Source: Pseudomonas sp. RIT-PI-S
GTDB taxonomy: Bacteria; Pseudomonadota; Gammaproteobacteria; Pseudomonadales; Pseudomonadaceae
Assembly: GCF_025642975.1 (NCBI RefSeq)
Contig: NZ_JANZKJ010000004.1
Coordinates: 238,913 to 302,912 of the forward strand
Direction of reading: 5' to 3'
DNA: 64,000 bases
Below, one piece after another: positions 1 through 8,747 of the stretch (positions are counted from its first letter, which is position 1; the number at the start of each line of letters is the position of its first letter). Made by a program: the position numbers and the translations under genes. The notes under the pieces were generated by a model, which searched no databases, had not been told where the DNA came from, and saw nothing but the letters and a program-made list of their open reading frames with translations.

Positions 1-1
1 G

Positions 2-415
2 TCAGCGGCGCCAGACGACGGCGGCAGGTGGGCGCGCGTGGGTCAGCAGCTGCGCCGCCAGGCCCATGCCCAGGGCGAACGCCAGTAACAGGCCGAGTAC
101 GATCTTCCACCGTTGGCGCGTCGCGGGCCCGATGGAAGCCGCCTTGGCGGGCGCGCCAAGCTGTTGAAGCTGCGCCCGCAGCCGGCTTTCTTTCTGCTTG
201 GCGATCCAGAGGTCGTGGCGGGCCCGTTGCGCCGGATCGTTGAGCACCGCATAGGCGTCGTTGAGCAGCTTGACGATGCGCTCAGCCTCCTGATTGCCCG
301 GGTTACGGTCGGGGTGGTGCTTTTGCATCAGCGCCTTGTAGGCGGCGCGAATCACCTCCGGCGGCGCATTGCGCGCCACGCGCAGGTTGGCGTAATGAGT
401 GGGGACTTCTGGCAT
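2..415 (-). CDS. Membrane-anchored J-domain (DnaJ-like) protein
   Basis: The 137-residue protein opens with a J domain (about residues 6-70) containing the diagnostic HPD tripeptide in 'KHHPDRN'. A charged linker and a single hydrophobic segment (about 104-124) follow, with a short basic tail. J domains stimulate the ATPase of DnaK-type Hsp70; the C-terminal membrane segment suggests the J domain is tethered on the cytoplasmic face of the inner membrane. There are no zinc-finger or substrate-binding DnaJ domains, so this is a type III J-protein. The stop codon lies at the very edge of the window, so the gene is complete. Its specific partner is unknown. Confidence 0.85.
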   Translation of the reverse strand: MPEVPTHYANLRVARNAPPEVIRAAYKALMQKHHPDRNPGNQEAERIVKLLNDAYAVLNDPAQRARHDLWIAKQKESRLRAQLQQLGAPAKAASIGPATRQRWKIVLGLLLAFALGMGLAAQLLTHARPPAAVVWRR

Positions 416-490
416 TTATAGTGATCCGTCCGGGCTGGCCGCGCCGCTACCTGCCACGCCTGAAGGGCGGGCGAGCGGCGGCCTGCGAGG

Positions 491-539
491 GTATCGGCGC
501 TGATACAAAAAACTTTACGCTCCAGCGCGTTGGCTGGAG
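491..539. promoter_or_regulatory. Two small inverted repeats in the divergent intergenic region
   Basis: The 193-bp gap between the J-domain gene and the rightward gene at 609 holds two dyads: GTATC(6)GATAC at 491-506 and a perfect 7-bp CTCCAGC(6)GCTGGAG at 520-539 followed by TTTG. They could be operators or a small attenuator or terminator hairpin. No clear -35/-10 pair was recognised. Confidence 0.3.
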
Positions 540-608
540 TTTGAAGCGAACCACGCCTAGTCTCTGTAGACCTCTAAGCACGTTTAGCAACCGCCAGGAC
601 TCACCCAA

Positions 609-1493
609 ATGCGTGGTAGCCGTTGTACCCTCGCGCTGCTGTTCGCTTTGGCTACCGGCATCGCCGGCGCCGTCACTACCAGCGAGACCACGCCGACCGT
701 GCGCTGGTTGACCCTCGATTTCCCCCCGCTGTTCATCCTGTCAGGCCCCGAGCACGGGGTGGGCGACTACGCCCAAGGCATTGCCGTGGCCAACCTCAGT
801 GGTTACGAGCATGTGTCACAGGCGGTCCCGCCGAACTACCAGCGCATCGAACAGGAAATGAAAAGCCACGGCGACGTTTGCTTCGCCGGCTTTCTAAAAA
901 CCCCGGAGCGCGAGCGCTTCATGGTTTTTAGCGAGCCTTACCTGATGATGCTGCCGGTGCAGCTCTACGTACCGGCCGGCCGCGCCCAGCCGCCGGCGGT
1001 CTTGGACGGCCAGGTGGACCTGCAGCAGTTGCTTGCCACAGGTACCTTTCGCCTGGGCTTGCTCGGCGGGCGCCGCTATGGCGCAACGGTCGACCCGGTG
1101 GTGGAGGCCTACAAAGACAGCACTGCGGTGTACCGGCGCTTTTCCAAGGACCAGCTAGGCGGCCTGCTCACCCTTCTGGCGGCGCACGAGCATAGCCTCG
1201 ACGGGGTGTTGTCGTACTCGAACGAAATCACCTACCTGGCGGCCCAGCCCGGGGCGAAGTTGATTGACTTGCGCGCCTATCCCCTCAAAGGCGCCCCGGC
1301 CTTCGTATTCGGCTACTTCGCCTGCTCCAGCAGTGAGCTGGGCCGTACGGTGATCGCCCGGATCAACCAGACCATCCCCACTATCCGCGCCCAGGTGGCG
1401 CAGATCTACGCGCGCCACCTGGCCCCTGGCGCGCGGGCGGCGTATTCCGCCCTTCTGCAACATCAGTGGGGTTTCGGCCTGAAGCCGGAATAG
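609..1493 (+). CDS. TIGR02285-type periplasmic solute-binding-like protein
   Basis: A 294-residue protein with an N-terminal Sec signal (hydrophobic core at residues 7-20, ending near 'AGAVTT'). The body resembles family-3 extracellular solute-binding proteins of the TIGR02285 group, which is widespread in pseudomonads. Motifs such as 'CFAGFLKTPERERFMVFSEP' resemble the ligand-cleft strand of amino-acid-binding proteins. It stands alone with no ABC permease or ATPase beside it, and no signalling domain is attached, so the ligand and role are unknown. It lies 98 bp upstream of a chemoreceptor gene on the same strand, so a sensory partnership is possible but unproven. Confidence 0.7.
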   Translation: MRGSRCTLALLFALATGIAGAVTTSETTPTVRWLTLDFPPLFILSGPEHGVGDYAQGIAVANLSGYEHVSQAVPPNYQRIEQEMKSHGDVCFAGFLKTPERERFMVFSEPYLMMLPVQLYVPAGRAQPPAVLDGQVDLQQLLATGTFRLGLLGGRRYGATVDPVVEAYKDSTAVYRRFSKDQLGGLLTLLAAHEHSLDGVLSYSNEITYLAAQPGAKLIDLRAYPLKGAPAFVFGYFACSSSELGRTVIARINQTIPTIRAQVAQIYARHLAPGARAAYSALLQHQWGFGLKPE

Positions 1494-1498
1494 GTCGT

Positions 1499-1513
1499 GG
1501 TGCCGTCGGCACC
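1499..1513 (+). terminator. Possible weak terminator hairpin
   Basis: GGTGCCG-T-CGGCACC forms a 7-bp stem just after the stop of the solute-binding-like gene. The one-nucleotide loop is sterically tight and no U-tract follows, so this may instead be a short palindrome. Confidence 0.25.
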
Positions 1514-1590
1514 GTTCAAGTTAACGAAGCGGCCGCCGATGCAGTGAAACCCATATCCACCGTTGCGCCTGCCTCAACCTGGACGTCGCC

Positions 1591-3213
1591 ATGCTAAGAA
1601 GAATAAAGATTGCCCACCGCACCTTCCTGTTCTTTGCCCTGGTGGCATTGCTGCTGATCGCGGTGGGGCTGTTCAGCCTGACCCAGATGGCGGCGATACG
1701 CGCCTCGGGCGCGACCGTGGAAAGCCATTGGATGCACAGCCAGGCCATGGCCGACGACATTGCCTTGAGCTTTGCCCGGATTCGCGTTGAATCCTTGCGC
1801 CAACTCGCTTTCAAGGACCCTGACACGTTCCGCAAGAGCGACGAACTGGTCACGGGCTCGATCCAGGACATCAAGCGCGCCCTGAGTGACTACGAAGCGC
1901 TTATCGCCAGCCCTGAGGAACGGCAAGTCTTCAATGCCGCACGCGACACCTTCGGCCAGTACGCCAACACCTTGGCCGAGCGCCAGCGGGCCATTGCCGG
2001 CAGCGCAGCGGAGGCTGTCACCGGGCCGATCAACCAGGCCCTGGCCGCTCTGGGGCCGCAACTCAATGAAAAGCTGTCTGCCCTGCGGGATTTCAACCAG
2101 GCGGGCGCGACCAGGGCCGCAGCGTTTTCCGACGCCACCTATAGCAGCGCGCGCGGTGTGATTTGCGCGGTAATCCTGGTGGCACTGGCCGTCACCCTGA
2201 TACTGGCGCTGACCCTAACCCGCAGCATCATTGCGCCAATCCGCCAGGCGGTAGGCTTCGCCAACGGGATTGCCCAGGGGAGCCTGAACCGCGCCATCGA
2301 GCCCGATGGCGATGACGAGGCCACGCAACTGTTCGCCGCCCTGGGCACCATGCAGGGCAACCTGCGCCAGACCATCGGCCAGATCGGCGATTCCTCGCGG
2401 CAACTTTCGGCAGCCGCCGAGCAGATGAGCGCGGTGATGGAAGAAAGCACCCGTGGCCTGCAGCGGCAGAATGCCGAGATCGAGCAGGCCGCCACCGCGG
2501 TCAACCAGATGACCGCCGCCGTTGAAGAGGTGGCTACCAATGCGGTGTCTACCTCCGAGGCTTCCCAGGCGTCCAGCCGCTCGGCCGCTGACGGCCGGGC
2601 GCAGCTCGCCGATGCGATTGCCTCGATCCAGGCGCTGAGCGACGACGTGATGAGCGCCTCGGACCGCGCCACCGCGCTGGCCGCGCAAACGCGCAACATC
2701 AGCACGGTGCTGGACGTGATTCGCGCCGTGGCTGAACAAACCAACCTGCTGGCGCTCAATGCCGCCATCGAAGCCGCCCGCGCTGGCGATGCCGGGCGCG
2801 GCTTTGCCGTGGTGGCCGACGAAGTGCGCGCGCTGGCGCATCGTACGGGTGAGTCCACCCGGGAGATCGAAAGCATGATCGGCAGCATTCAGCAGGGCAC
2901 CGGCCTCACCGTCGAGGCCCTGCAGCACAGCGCCGAGCGCGCCCGCACCACCATGGGCAAGGCCAACGCCGCCGGCCAGGCCCTGGGCACCATTACCCAG
3001 GCGGTCGCCAGCATCAATGACCGCAACCTGTTGATCGCCAGCGCCTCCGAGGAACAGGCCCAGGTGGCTCGGGAAGTCGACCGCAGCCTGGTCAGCATCC
3101 GCGACCTGTCCGTGCAGACCGCCGCCGGCGCTCAGCAAACCAGCGAAGCCACCGATGAGCTGGCGCGCCTGGCCAACGACCTCAACGGGTTGGTCAAGCG
3201 CTTTACGCTGTGA
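1591..3213 (+). CDS. Methyl-accepting chemotaxis protein (4HB-type sensor)
   Basis: A 540-residue chemoreceptor. Residues 1-9 are cytoplasmic, TM1 spans about 10-30, a helical periplasmic four-helix-bundle-like domain runs to about 185, TM2 is about 187-210 and a HAMP domain lies at 211-265. A long coiled-coil signalling domain contains the conserved hairpin tip '[20 protein letters not shown]' followed by '[20 protein letters not shown]'. It should couple to CheA/CheW and control flagellar bias. No C-terminal CheR-tethering pentapeptide is seen (it ends '..LVKRFTL'). The ligand cannot be inferred. It converges on the permease gene with only 4 bp between stop codons. Confidence 0.93.
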   Translation: MLRRIKIAHRTFLFFALVALLLIAVGLFSLTQMAAIRASGATVESHWMHSQAMADDIALSFARIRVESLRQLAFKDPDTFRKSDELVTGSIQDIKRALSDYEALIASPEERQVFNAARDTFGQYANTLAERQRAIAGSAAEAVTGPINQALAALGPQLNEKLSALRDFNQAGATRAAAFSDATYSSARGVICAVILVALAVTLILALTLTRSIIAPIRQAVGFANGIAQGSLNRAIEPDGDDEATQLFAALGTMQGNLRQTIGQIGDSSRQLSAAAEQMSAVMEESTRGLQRQNAEIEQAATAVNQMTAAVEEVATNAVSTSEASQASSRSAADGRAQLADAIASIQALSDDVMSASDRATALAAQTRNISTVLDVIRAVAEQTNLLALNAAIEAARAGDAGRGFAVVADEVRALAHRTGESTREIESMIGSIQQGTGLTVEALQHSAERARTTMGKANAAGQALGTITQAVASINDRNLLIASASEEQAQVAREVDRSLVSIRDLSVQTAAGAQQTSEATDELARLANDLNGLVKRFTL

Positions 3214-3214
3214 T

Positions 3215-3231
3215 CCGCTAGCGCGTAGCGG
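3215..3231. terminator. Bidirectional hairpin between convergent genes
   Basis: CCGCTA(5)TAGCGG forms a 6-bp stem starting right after the chemoreceptor stop and overlapping the 3' end of the convergent permease gene; a GC-rich dyad follows. There is no T-run, so intrinsic termination is only plausible. Confidence 0.35.
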
Positions 3232-4735
3232 TGGGCGCGGGCGCCACCCGCGGGCCGCGCTCGCCGGCCAGGGTCCAGGCGTCGGCAAACGGCGCCGAGC
3301 CTTTGTCGTAGGGCTTGAACAGCAGCATGTAGGCCAGGCCGAGGGCGATCACGATCACTGCCGTGACGATGATCCCGTAGTTGCTATACCAAGGCGCATC
3401 CGGCGTGCGTGGCCAGGACATGTTGGCGATTGCCAACAGCCCATAGGCCAGTGCCAGCACGTTCACCGGCCAGGCCCAGGCGCCCAGCTTGAAATGCCCC
3501 GACGGCTGCCAGCCGCGAGCGCGGGCGTAGAGCGCGCCGCCGACGATCATCTGGAAGGCCAGGTAAATGCCGATGGCGGCGAAGCTGACGATGATCGCCA
3601 AGGCGTTTTCCAGCACCAGCCCGGCGGCGATGATCAGCGCCGGGATGATGCCGCACACCAGCAGTGCGGCCGTGGGCACCCGCGTATGGGGCGAGAGTTT
3701 TTTCAGCACGGTGCTGCCCATGACCATTTCGTCCCGAGCGAACGAGTACAGCAAGCGGCTGGCGGCGGCTTGCAGGCTGAGCACGCAGGAGATGAACGAC
3801 ACCGCGATGACGGTGGTGACTACGCGCCAGCCGGTGGCGCCGAAGGCATTGCTCATCACTGTGAACACGGGGTCGGTATCTTCTCCGGCGATCACCTTGC
3901 CGATGTCCGGCACGGCGAGGATCAGCGCCAGCGCGGCGAAAACGGCCGCGCCACCGCCGATGTAGAGGGTCATGCGCATGGCCCGAGGGATTTGCCGGCC
4001 AGGGTTGGGGGTTTCCTCGGCGACGTCGCCGCAGGCTTCGAAGCCGTAATACAGGAACATCCCGGCCAGCGACGCGGTGAGGAATGCGGGCCAATAGCTG
4101 CCGTCTATGCGGATGTCGAAGGTGTTCCAGAGCACAGCCACGGGCTGATGGCGCTCGAACAGCAATAGGTAGCCGCCGATCACCAGGGCCCCGAGCAGCT
4201 CGCAGATGAATCCGAACATGGCGACCCGCGCCAGCAGCCGCGTGCCGCTGAGGTTGAGCAGCGTTGCCAGGGCGGTCAGCGCCAACGCCACTAGGGTGTT
4301 GGTGACCACGCTCGGGGCGAAGCCGAGCATGGCGGCAATATACGGCCCGGCGCCCAACGCCACGGCGGCGATGGTCACGCACAGCGAGCAGGAATAGATC
4401 CAGCCGACCATCCACGCCCAGCGCTTGCCCACCAGGCGCCGCGCCCAAGGATAAATGCCGCCGGAAATCGGGAACTGCGACACCACTTCACAGAAGATCA
4501 GGCACACCAGGAATTGCCCGATCCCCACCAACAGGTAAGACCAGAACATCGGCGGGCCACCAGCGGCGAGGCAGATGCCGAACAGCGTATACACCCCCAC
4601 CACCGGCGACAGGTAGGTGAAGCCCAGAGCGAAGTTTTCCCAGGCGCTCATCTTGCGCTCGAAGTTGGAGCTGTAACCCAAGGCTGCCAGCTGCGCGGCG
4701 TCTCCGCCCGCTGTGGAACTGTCTGTTTTATTCAT
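3218..4735 (-). CDS. APC-superfamily amino-acid/amine permease
   Basis: A 505-residue protein with about 12 membrane segments. It begins 'MNKTDSS' and carries 'YSSNFERKMSAWENFALGFT', the typical N-terminal signature of the amino-acid/choline/GABA-permease-like APC branch (bacterial relatives of yeast Uga4). I chose the ATG at 4735, preceded by a G-rich ribosome site (GGGGGG), rather than an upstream in-frame extension to 4807 that has no family similarity. Conserved 'SGGIYPWARRLVGKRWAWM' fits the substrate-binding unwound-helix region. Likely an H+-coupled importer of an amino acid or amine; substrate not determinable. The LysR gene upstream on the same strand is a candidate regulator. Confidence 0.88.
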   Translation of the reverse strand: MNKTDSSTAGGDAAQLAALGYSSNFERKMSAWENFALGFTYLSPVVGVYTLFGICLAAGGPPMFWSYLLVGIGQFLVCLIFCEVVSQFPISGGIYPWARRLVGKRWAWMVGWIYSCSLCVTIAAVALGAGPYIAAMLGFAPSVVTNTLVALALTALATLLNLSGTRLLARVAMFGFICELLGALVIGGYLLLFERHQPVAVLWNTFDIRIDGSYWPAFLTASLAGMFLYYGFEACGDVAEETPNPGRQIPRAMRMTLYIGGGAAVFAALALILAVPDIGKVIAGEDTDPVFTVMSNAFGATGWRVVTTVIAVSFISCVLSLQAAASRLLYSFARDEMVMGSTVLKKLSPHTRVPTAALLVCGIIPALIIAAGLVLENALAIIVSFAAIGIYLAFQMIVGGALYARARGWQPSGHFKLGAWAWPVNVLALAYGLLAIANMSWPRTPDAPWYSNYGIIVTAVIVIALGLAYMLLFKPYDKGSAPFADAWTLAGERGPRVAPAPTATR

Positions 4736-4911
4736 AGCCACCCCCCAAAAGTAGGTCCGAGGGGCCATGCGCCGGCTACGGGCGTTGGGCCTTCGGCTGG
4801 CCGGCACTGGCCCAAGGGGAACGGTAGCTTAATAAATTTGACAGGCAGAGCCGGGAGGTCGCTTTTGGTTCAAAGCGCCGTTTTTGATGAGGTTAACAGG
4901 GCCCGTGGCCG

Positions 4912-5796
4912 TCATACCGCGCCGCGAATGGCCTCGAGCAACATCAGGCAGGCGGGGTTGTCGGTATCGGCCCGCCAGATCAGATGCAGCTCGCTCTGCA
5001 CGCCTTCGTCCAGATCCAGTTCGCGGAACACCACGTTCCTGAACACCACGTTGGTGGCGCAGCGGGGCACCAGCGCCAGGCCCAGCCCGGCATTCACCAG
5101 GGCCAGGATGGTCAAGGATGACCCCAGCCACTGCACGTAGTCTGGGGTCACCCCCGCGGAGCGGAACATGCCGGTGAGCAGCTCGTTGAAAGGCGCGTAG
5201 GCGGCATGTGAGTACATCAGGAACGGCTCGCCGTGCAGGTCGGCCACGCTCGGTCGCGCGGCGTGGGCCAGTGGGTGAGCGGCGCCGACCGCCAGCACGA
5301 AGGGTTCGCGCACCAGCCGCTCGCTGGCAAAACCCGGCGCATGCAATGGTGCCCGGGCGATGCCCAGGTCGATGCGGCGCGCGCGCAAGGCTTCCTGCTG
5401 CTGTGCGGTGTTCATTTCGGTGAGTGCGATGTTCACGTTCGGCTGCTGCTCGCGGGCCTCGGCGATGACCCGGGGGAGGAATTCATACACCGCGCTGCCA
5501 ACGAAGCCGATGGTTACCGAGCCAATGTCCCCTGCAGCGAAACGCCGCGCCGCAACGGCGGCCATCTCCGCCCGTTCCAGCAGGTTCTGCGCCTCCACGA
5601 AGAACGCCCGGCCTGCGGCGGTCAACGCCACGCTGCGGGTGCTGCGGGTGAGCAGGGCCACGCCCAACTGATGCTCAAGCAGCTGGATTTGCCGGCTCAG
5701 CGGCGGCTGGGTCATGTTCAGGCGCTCGGCCGCGCGGCGAAAGTTGAGTTCGCTGGCCACGGTGGTGAAGCAACGGAGCTGCGCGAGTTCAAACAC
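4912..5796 (-). CDS. LysR-family transcriptional regulator
   Basis: A typical LTTR: an N-terminal winged helix-turn-helix (residues about 3-62, with 'LNFRRAAERLNMTQPPLSRQ') followed by a periplasmic-binding-protein-like effector domain (about 90-292). The GTG at 5796 gives 'VFELAQLRCFTTVA', the usual LTTR N-terminus; an ATG 51 bp upstream (5847) is possible but adds 17 residues atypical of the family. It is divergent from the MFS/glucarate-dehydratase-like genes, with 158 bp between, so it most likely controls them. Its effector is probably a sugar acid or aromatic acid, by inference only. Confidence 0.88.
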   Translation of the reverse strand: MFELAQLRCFTTVASELNFRRAAERLNMTQPPLSRQIQLLEHQLGVALLTRSTRSVALTAAGRAFFVEAQNLLERAEMAAVAARRFAAGDIGSVTIGFVGSAVYEFLPRVIAEAREQQPNVNIALTEMNTAQQQEALRARRIDLGIARAPLHAPGFASERLVREPFVLAVGAAHPLAHAARPSVADLHGEPFLMYSHAAYAPFNELLTGMFRSAGVTPDYVQWLGSSLTILALVNAGLGLALVPRCATNVVFRNVVFRELDLDEGVQSELHLIWRADTDNPACLMLLEAIRGAV

Positions 5797-5954
5797 TGAT
5801 TCATTCCGGGTATCAATCGACACCCAATCTAGATTAGACCGCAACAATGCTCAGGTCCATCATCCGTGAAGTGCCCGGGTTCACCCCGAGCCTGTAGGCC
5901 TGGCAAAGCCCGCTAACCCTGTGCCCCCACAAAAACAAAACCGGGAGACACCCT
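5797..5954. promoter_or_regulatory. Divergent lysR-MFS control region with palindrome
   Basis: This 158-bp divergent region contains a perfect 10-bp palindrome AATCTAGATT at 5826-5835, about 30 bp upstream of the regulator's GTG. LTTR operators are AT-rich dyads near the regulator's own promoter, so this is a candidate binding site. GGGAG at 5943-5947 is the ribosome site for the GTG-started MFS gene. Confidence 0.4.
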
Positions 5955-7295
5955 GTGAACCAGCCCCATAGCCCTGTCCACGTGGACGTGCTCGCCCGGG
6001 CGGCGAGCAAGGTCAAACGCCATGTGCTGCCGCTGTTCGTAGTGATGTTCATCGTCAATTACATCGACCGGGTGAACATCGGCTTCGTCCGCGCCCACAT
6101 GGAAGCCGACCTGGGCATTGGCGCCGCCGCCTACGGCCTGGGCGCCGGGTTGTTCTTCATTGGCTACGCGTTGTTCGAGGTGCCGTCGAACCTCTTATTG
6201 CAGCGCTATGGTGCGCGCGCCTGGCTGGCGCGGATCATGCTCACCTGGGGCGTGGCGGCGATGGCCATGGCCTTCGTGCGCGGCGAAATCAGCTTCTATG
6301 TGTTGCGCTTCGTGCTCGGCGCGGCCGAAGCCGGGTTCTTCCCAGGCATCATTTATTACTTCACCCAGTGGTTGCCGGCCGCCGAGCGCGGCAAGGCCAT
6401 GGCGGTGTTCCTCAGCGGCTCGGCCATCGCCTCGGTGATCTCCGGCCCTGTGTCCGGGGGGGTGCTTAGCCTGAACCTGCCTGGCCTGCATGCCTGGCAG
6501 TGGATGTTCTTGATCGAAGGCCTGGCCTCGGTGGTGCTCTGCGGTTTCGTGTGGCTGCACCTGCAGTCGCACCCCGAGCAAGCCAAGTGGCTGACGGTGG
6601 AGGAGCGCCAGGCACTGATTGGCACCATCGCCACCGAGCAGGCGGCGCGTGAGGCGGAGCGAGGCGGGCGGCCGTCACTGCTAAGGCTGCTGGCGGACCG
6701 ACAGATCCTGCTGTTCTGCTTCATCTACTTCTCAGTGGCCCTGACCATTTACGGCGCGACCTTCTGGCTGCCCAGCATGATCAAGCAAATGGGCAACCTG
6801 GGGGATTTCCAGGTGGGCTTGCTCAACGCCGTTCCCTGGCTGATCTCTATCGCTGCCATGTACGGCTTCGCCGCCCTGGCCGCCAAGTGGCGTCATCAGC
6901 AGGCCTGGTGCGCGCTGACCCTGCTGATCGCCGCGCTGGGGATGTTCATGTCCACCACCGGTGGGCCGGTGTTCGCCTTCGTTGCCATCTGCTTTGCCGC
7001 CATCGGCTTCAAGGCCGCCTCGGCACTGTTCTGGCCGTTGCCGCAGGGGTATCTGGATGCGCGCATCGCCGCGGCGGTGATCGCCTTGATCAACTCCATT
7101 GGCAACCTTGGCGGTTTTGTGGCGCCCACCGCGTTTGGCTTTCTGGAACAAACCACGGGTTCGATCCAGGGCGGGCTGTATGGCCTGGCGATCACTTCGG
7201 TGCTGGCGGCGGTGGTGGTGATGTTTGCCCGCGGCAAGCCCGGCGCTGGCGAACGCTTGTCGGGCGGCGGCAAGCGCGAGCCGGTGGCTGTTTGA
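5955..7295 (+). CDS. MFS transporter, anion:cation symporter (ACS) type
   Basis: A 446-residue, 12-TM major facilitator. The GTG start at 5955 follows GGGAG by 7 nt. TM1 'FIVNYIDRVNIGFVRAHM' and 'EAGFFPGIIYYFTQWLPAAERGKA' are hallmarks of the ACS family, which imports organic acids such as galactonate, glucarate, phthalate and tartrate with protons. It is followed at 38 bp by a glucarate-dehydratase-like gene, then D-galactose dehydrogenase, so the cargo is probably a hexonate or hexarate. The exact substrate is inference. Confidence 0.9.
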   Translation: MNQPHSPVHVDVLARAASKVKRHVLPLFVVMFIVNYIDRVNIGFVRAHMEADLGIGAAAYGLGAGLFFIGYALFEVPSNLLLQRYGARAWLARIMLTWGVAAMAMAFVRGEISFYVLRFVLGAAEAGFFPGIIYYFTQWLPAAERGKAMAVFLSGSAIASVISGPVSGGVLSLNLPGLHAWQWMFLIEGLASVVLCGFVWLHLQSHPEQAKWLTVEERQALIGTIATEQAAREAERGGRPSLLRLLADRQILLFCFIYFSVALTIYGATFWLPSMIKQMGNLGDFQVGLLNAVPWLISIAAMYGFAALAAKWRHQQAWCALTLLIAALGMFMSTTGGPVFAFVAICFAAIGFKAASALFWPLPQGYLDARIAAAVIALINSIGNLGGFVAPTAFGFLEQTTGSIQGGLYGLAITSVLAAVVVMFARGKPGAGERLSGGGKREPVAV

Positions 7296-7332
7296 AGCTG
7301 TTTTTCTGTTTTTTTCACCCAGGAGTTTTGAC

Positions 7333-8607
7333 GTGAAGATCATCCGCGTGACCGTTACCCCGATTGCCTTCCGCGACCCGCCGCTGCTCAATGCCAGTGG
7401 CATCCACGAGCCCTATGCGCTGCGCTCGATCATCGAGGTGGAAAGCGACAACGGCTACATCGGCCTGGGCGAAAGCTACGGTGACGCGCCGGCGCTGGCG
7501 ATCCAGCAAGCATTGCAGGCGCCCTTGATCGGCCTGGACCCCTTCAACCTCAACGGCCTGCGCCAGGTGGTGCAGGCCACGGTTGCCGCGCACAAACCCG
7601 CCAGCGTGCAAGGGGCCGAGCTAGCCCCCGGTTCCCACGCCAGCAAGGCGGTGAGCAATGCCTATTCGGCGTTCGAAGTGGCCTTCCTGGACCTGCAGGC
7701 GCGCTCGTTGAACGTGCCCCTGGTGGACCTGCTCGGCGGCGCGGTGCGCGAGCGCGTACCGTTCAGCGCCTATCTGTTCTTCAAGTATGCGCAGCACGTG
7801 GGCGCGCCTTATCCGGCGGATACCTGGGGCGAGGCCCTGAGCGAAGCGCAGATCGTCGCCCAGGCCGCGCGGATGATCGAGGCGCATGGGTTCCAGAGCA
7901 TCAAGCTCAAGGCCGGTGCGCTGACGCCCGAGCACGAAGTGGCCTGTATCAAGGCGCTCAAGCGCGCCTTCCCTGAGCACCCGCTGCGCATCGATCCCAA
8001 CGGCAACTGGTCGCTGGAAACCGCCTTGCGCATGGCGCAACTGCTGGGCGACGACCTTCAATACTACGAAGACCCCACCCCTGGGCTAGAGGGCATGGCC
8101 GAGCTACACCGGCACACCGGGCTGTCGCTGGCGACCAACATGGTGGTGACGGACTTCGACGAATTCCGCCGCAGCGTGGCGTTGAACAGTGTGCAGATCG
8201 TGCTGGCGGACCATCACTATTGGGGCGGCCTGCGCGATACCCAGGTGCTGGCGAAGATGTGCGACACCTTCGGCCTGGGCGTGTCCATGCACTCCAACTC
8301 GCATTTGGGCATCAGCCTGATGGCCATGGCCCACGTGGCCGCCGCCGTGCCTAACCTGGGCTACGCCTGCGACACCCATTACCCATGGCAGGAGCCGGAC
8401 GAAGAGGTGATCAAGGGCGGCAAGCTGACGATCCAGGGCGGCTGCGTGGCCGTTACCCGCGCGCCCGGGTTGGGCGTTGAACTGGACTACGAGCAACTGG
8501 CCAAGCTGCACGAGCAATTCCTGCGCTGCGGCATCCGCCAGCGCGACGACGTACGCCAGATGCAGCGCTACCAGCCGGAATGGAAGGCGATAAAGCCCAG
8601 GTATTGA
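7333..8607 (+). CDS. Glucarate dehydratase-family enzyme (enolase superfamily)
   Basis: A 424-residue mandelate-racemase/enolase-superfamily enzyme. I chose GTG at 7333 because AGGAG lies 7 nt upstream; a frame extending to 7225 would read back into the MFS gene. Catalytic signatures of the glucarate dehydratase group are present: 'SIKLKAG' (K-x-K base), 'RIDPNGNW' and 'YYEDPTPG' (metal-ligand Asp/Glu), 'ATNM' and 'SMHSNSHLG' (His base). The N-terminal lid ('NASGIHEPYALRS') differs from classical GudD, so this may be a GudX-like relative acting on another acid sugar. Beta-elimination of an aldarate to a 5-keto-4-deoxy product is the expected chemistry. Confidence 0.85.
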   Translation: MKIIRVTVTPIAFRDPPLLNASGIHEPYALRSIIEVESDNGYIGLGESYGDAPALAIQQALQAPLIGLDPFNLNGLRQVVQATVAAHKPASVQGAELAPGSHASKAVSNAYSAFEVAFLDLQARSLNVPLVDLLGGAVRERVPFSAYLFFKYAQHVGAPYPADTWGEALSEAQIVAQAARMIEAHGFQSIKLKAGALTPEHEVACIKALKRAFPEHPLRIDPNGNWSLETALRMAQLLGDDLQYYEDPTPGLEGMAELHRHTGLSLATNMVVTDFDEFRRSVALNSVQIVLADHHYWGGLRDTQVLAKMCDTFGLGVSMHSNSHLGISLMAMAHVAAAVPNLGYACDTHYPWQEPDEEVIKGGKLTIQGGCVAVTRAPGLGVELDYEQLAKLHEQFLRCGIRQRDDVRQMQRYQPEWKAIKPRY

Positions 8608-8613
8608 GCGGCA

Positions 8614-8660
8614 CATCGGTCCCGTAGCAGCAGGCCTTGGCCGCGACCGAGCGCTGCGCC
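8614..8660. repeat. Degenerate REP-like element
   Basis: The gap after the dehydratase gene contains a sequence resembling the Pseudomonas REP consensus (GTAGCAGCAGGC, then CTTGGCCGCGACCG), i.e. a degenerate GTAGGAGC..GCGACCG element. The stem is imperfect. Such elements commonly sit at 3' ends of genes. Confidence 0.35.
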
Positions 8661-8747
8661 CACAACGCCGAGCGGGCAAATCTTCTACATACCCACTACC
8701 ATGTGATCGCTTGACTGACCTCTATAAAAACAACGCAGGAGTGTTCG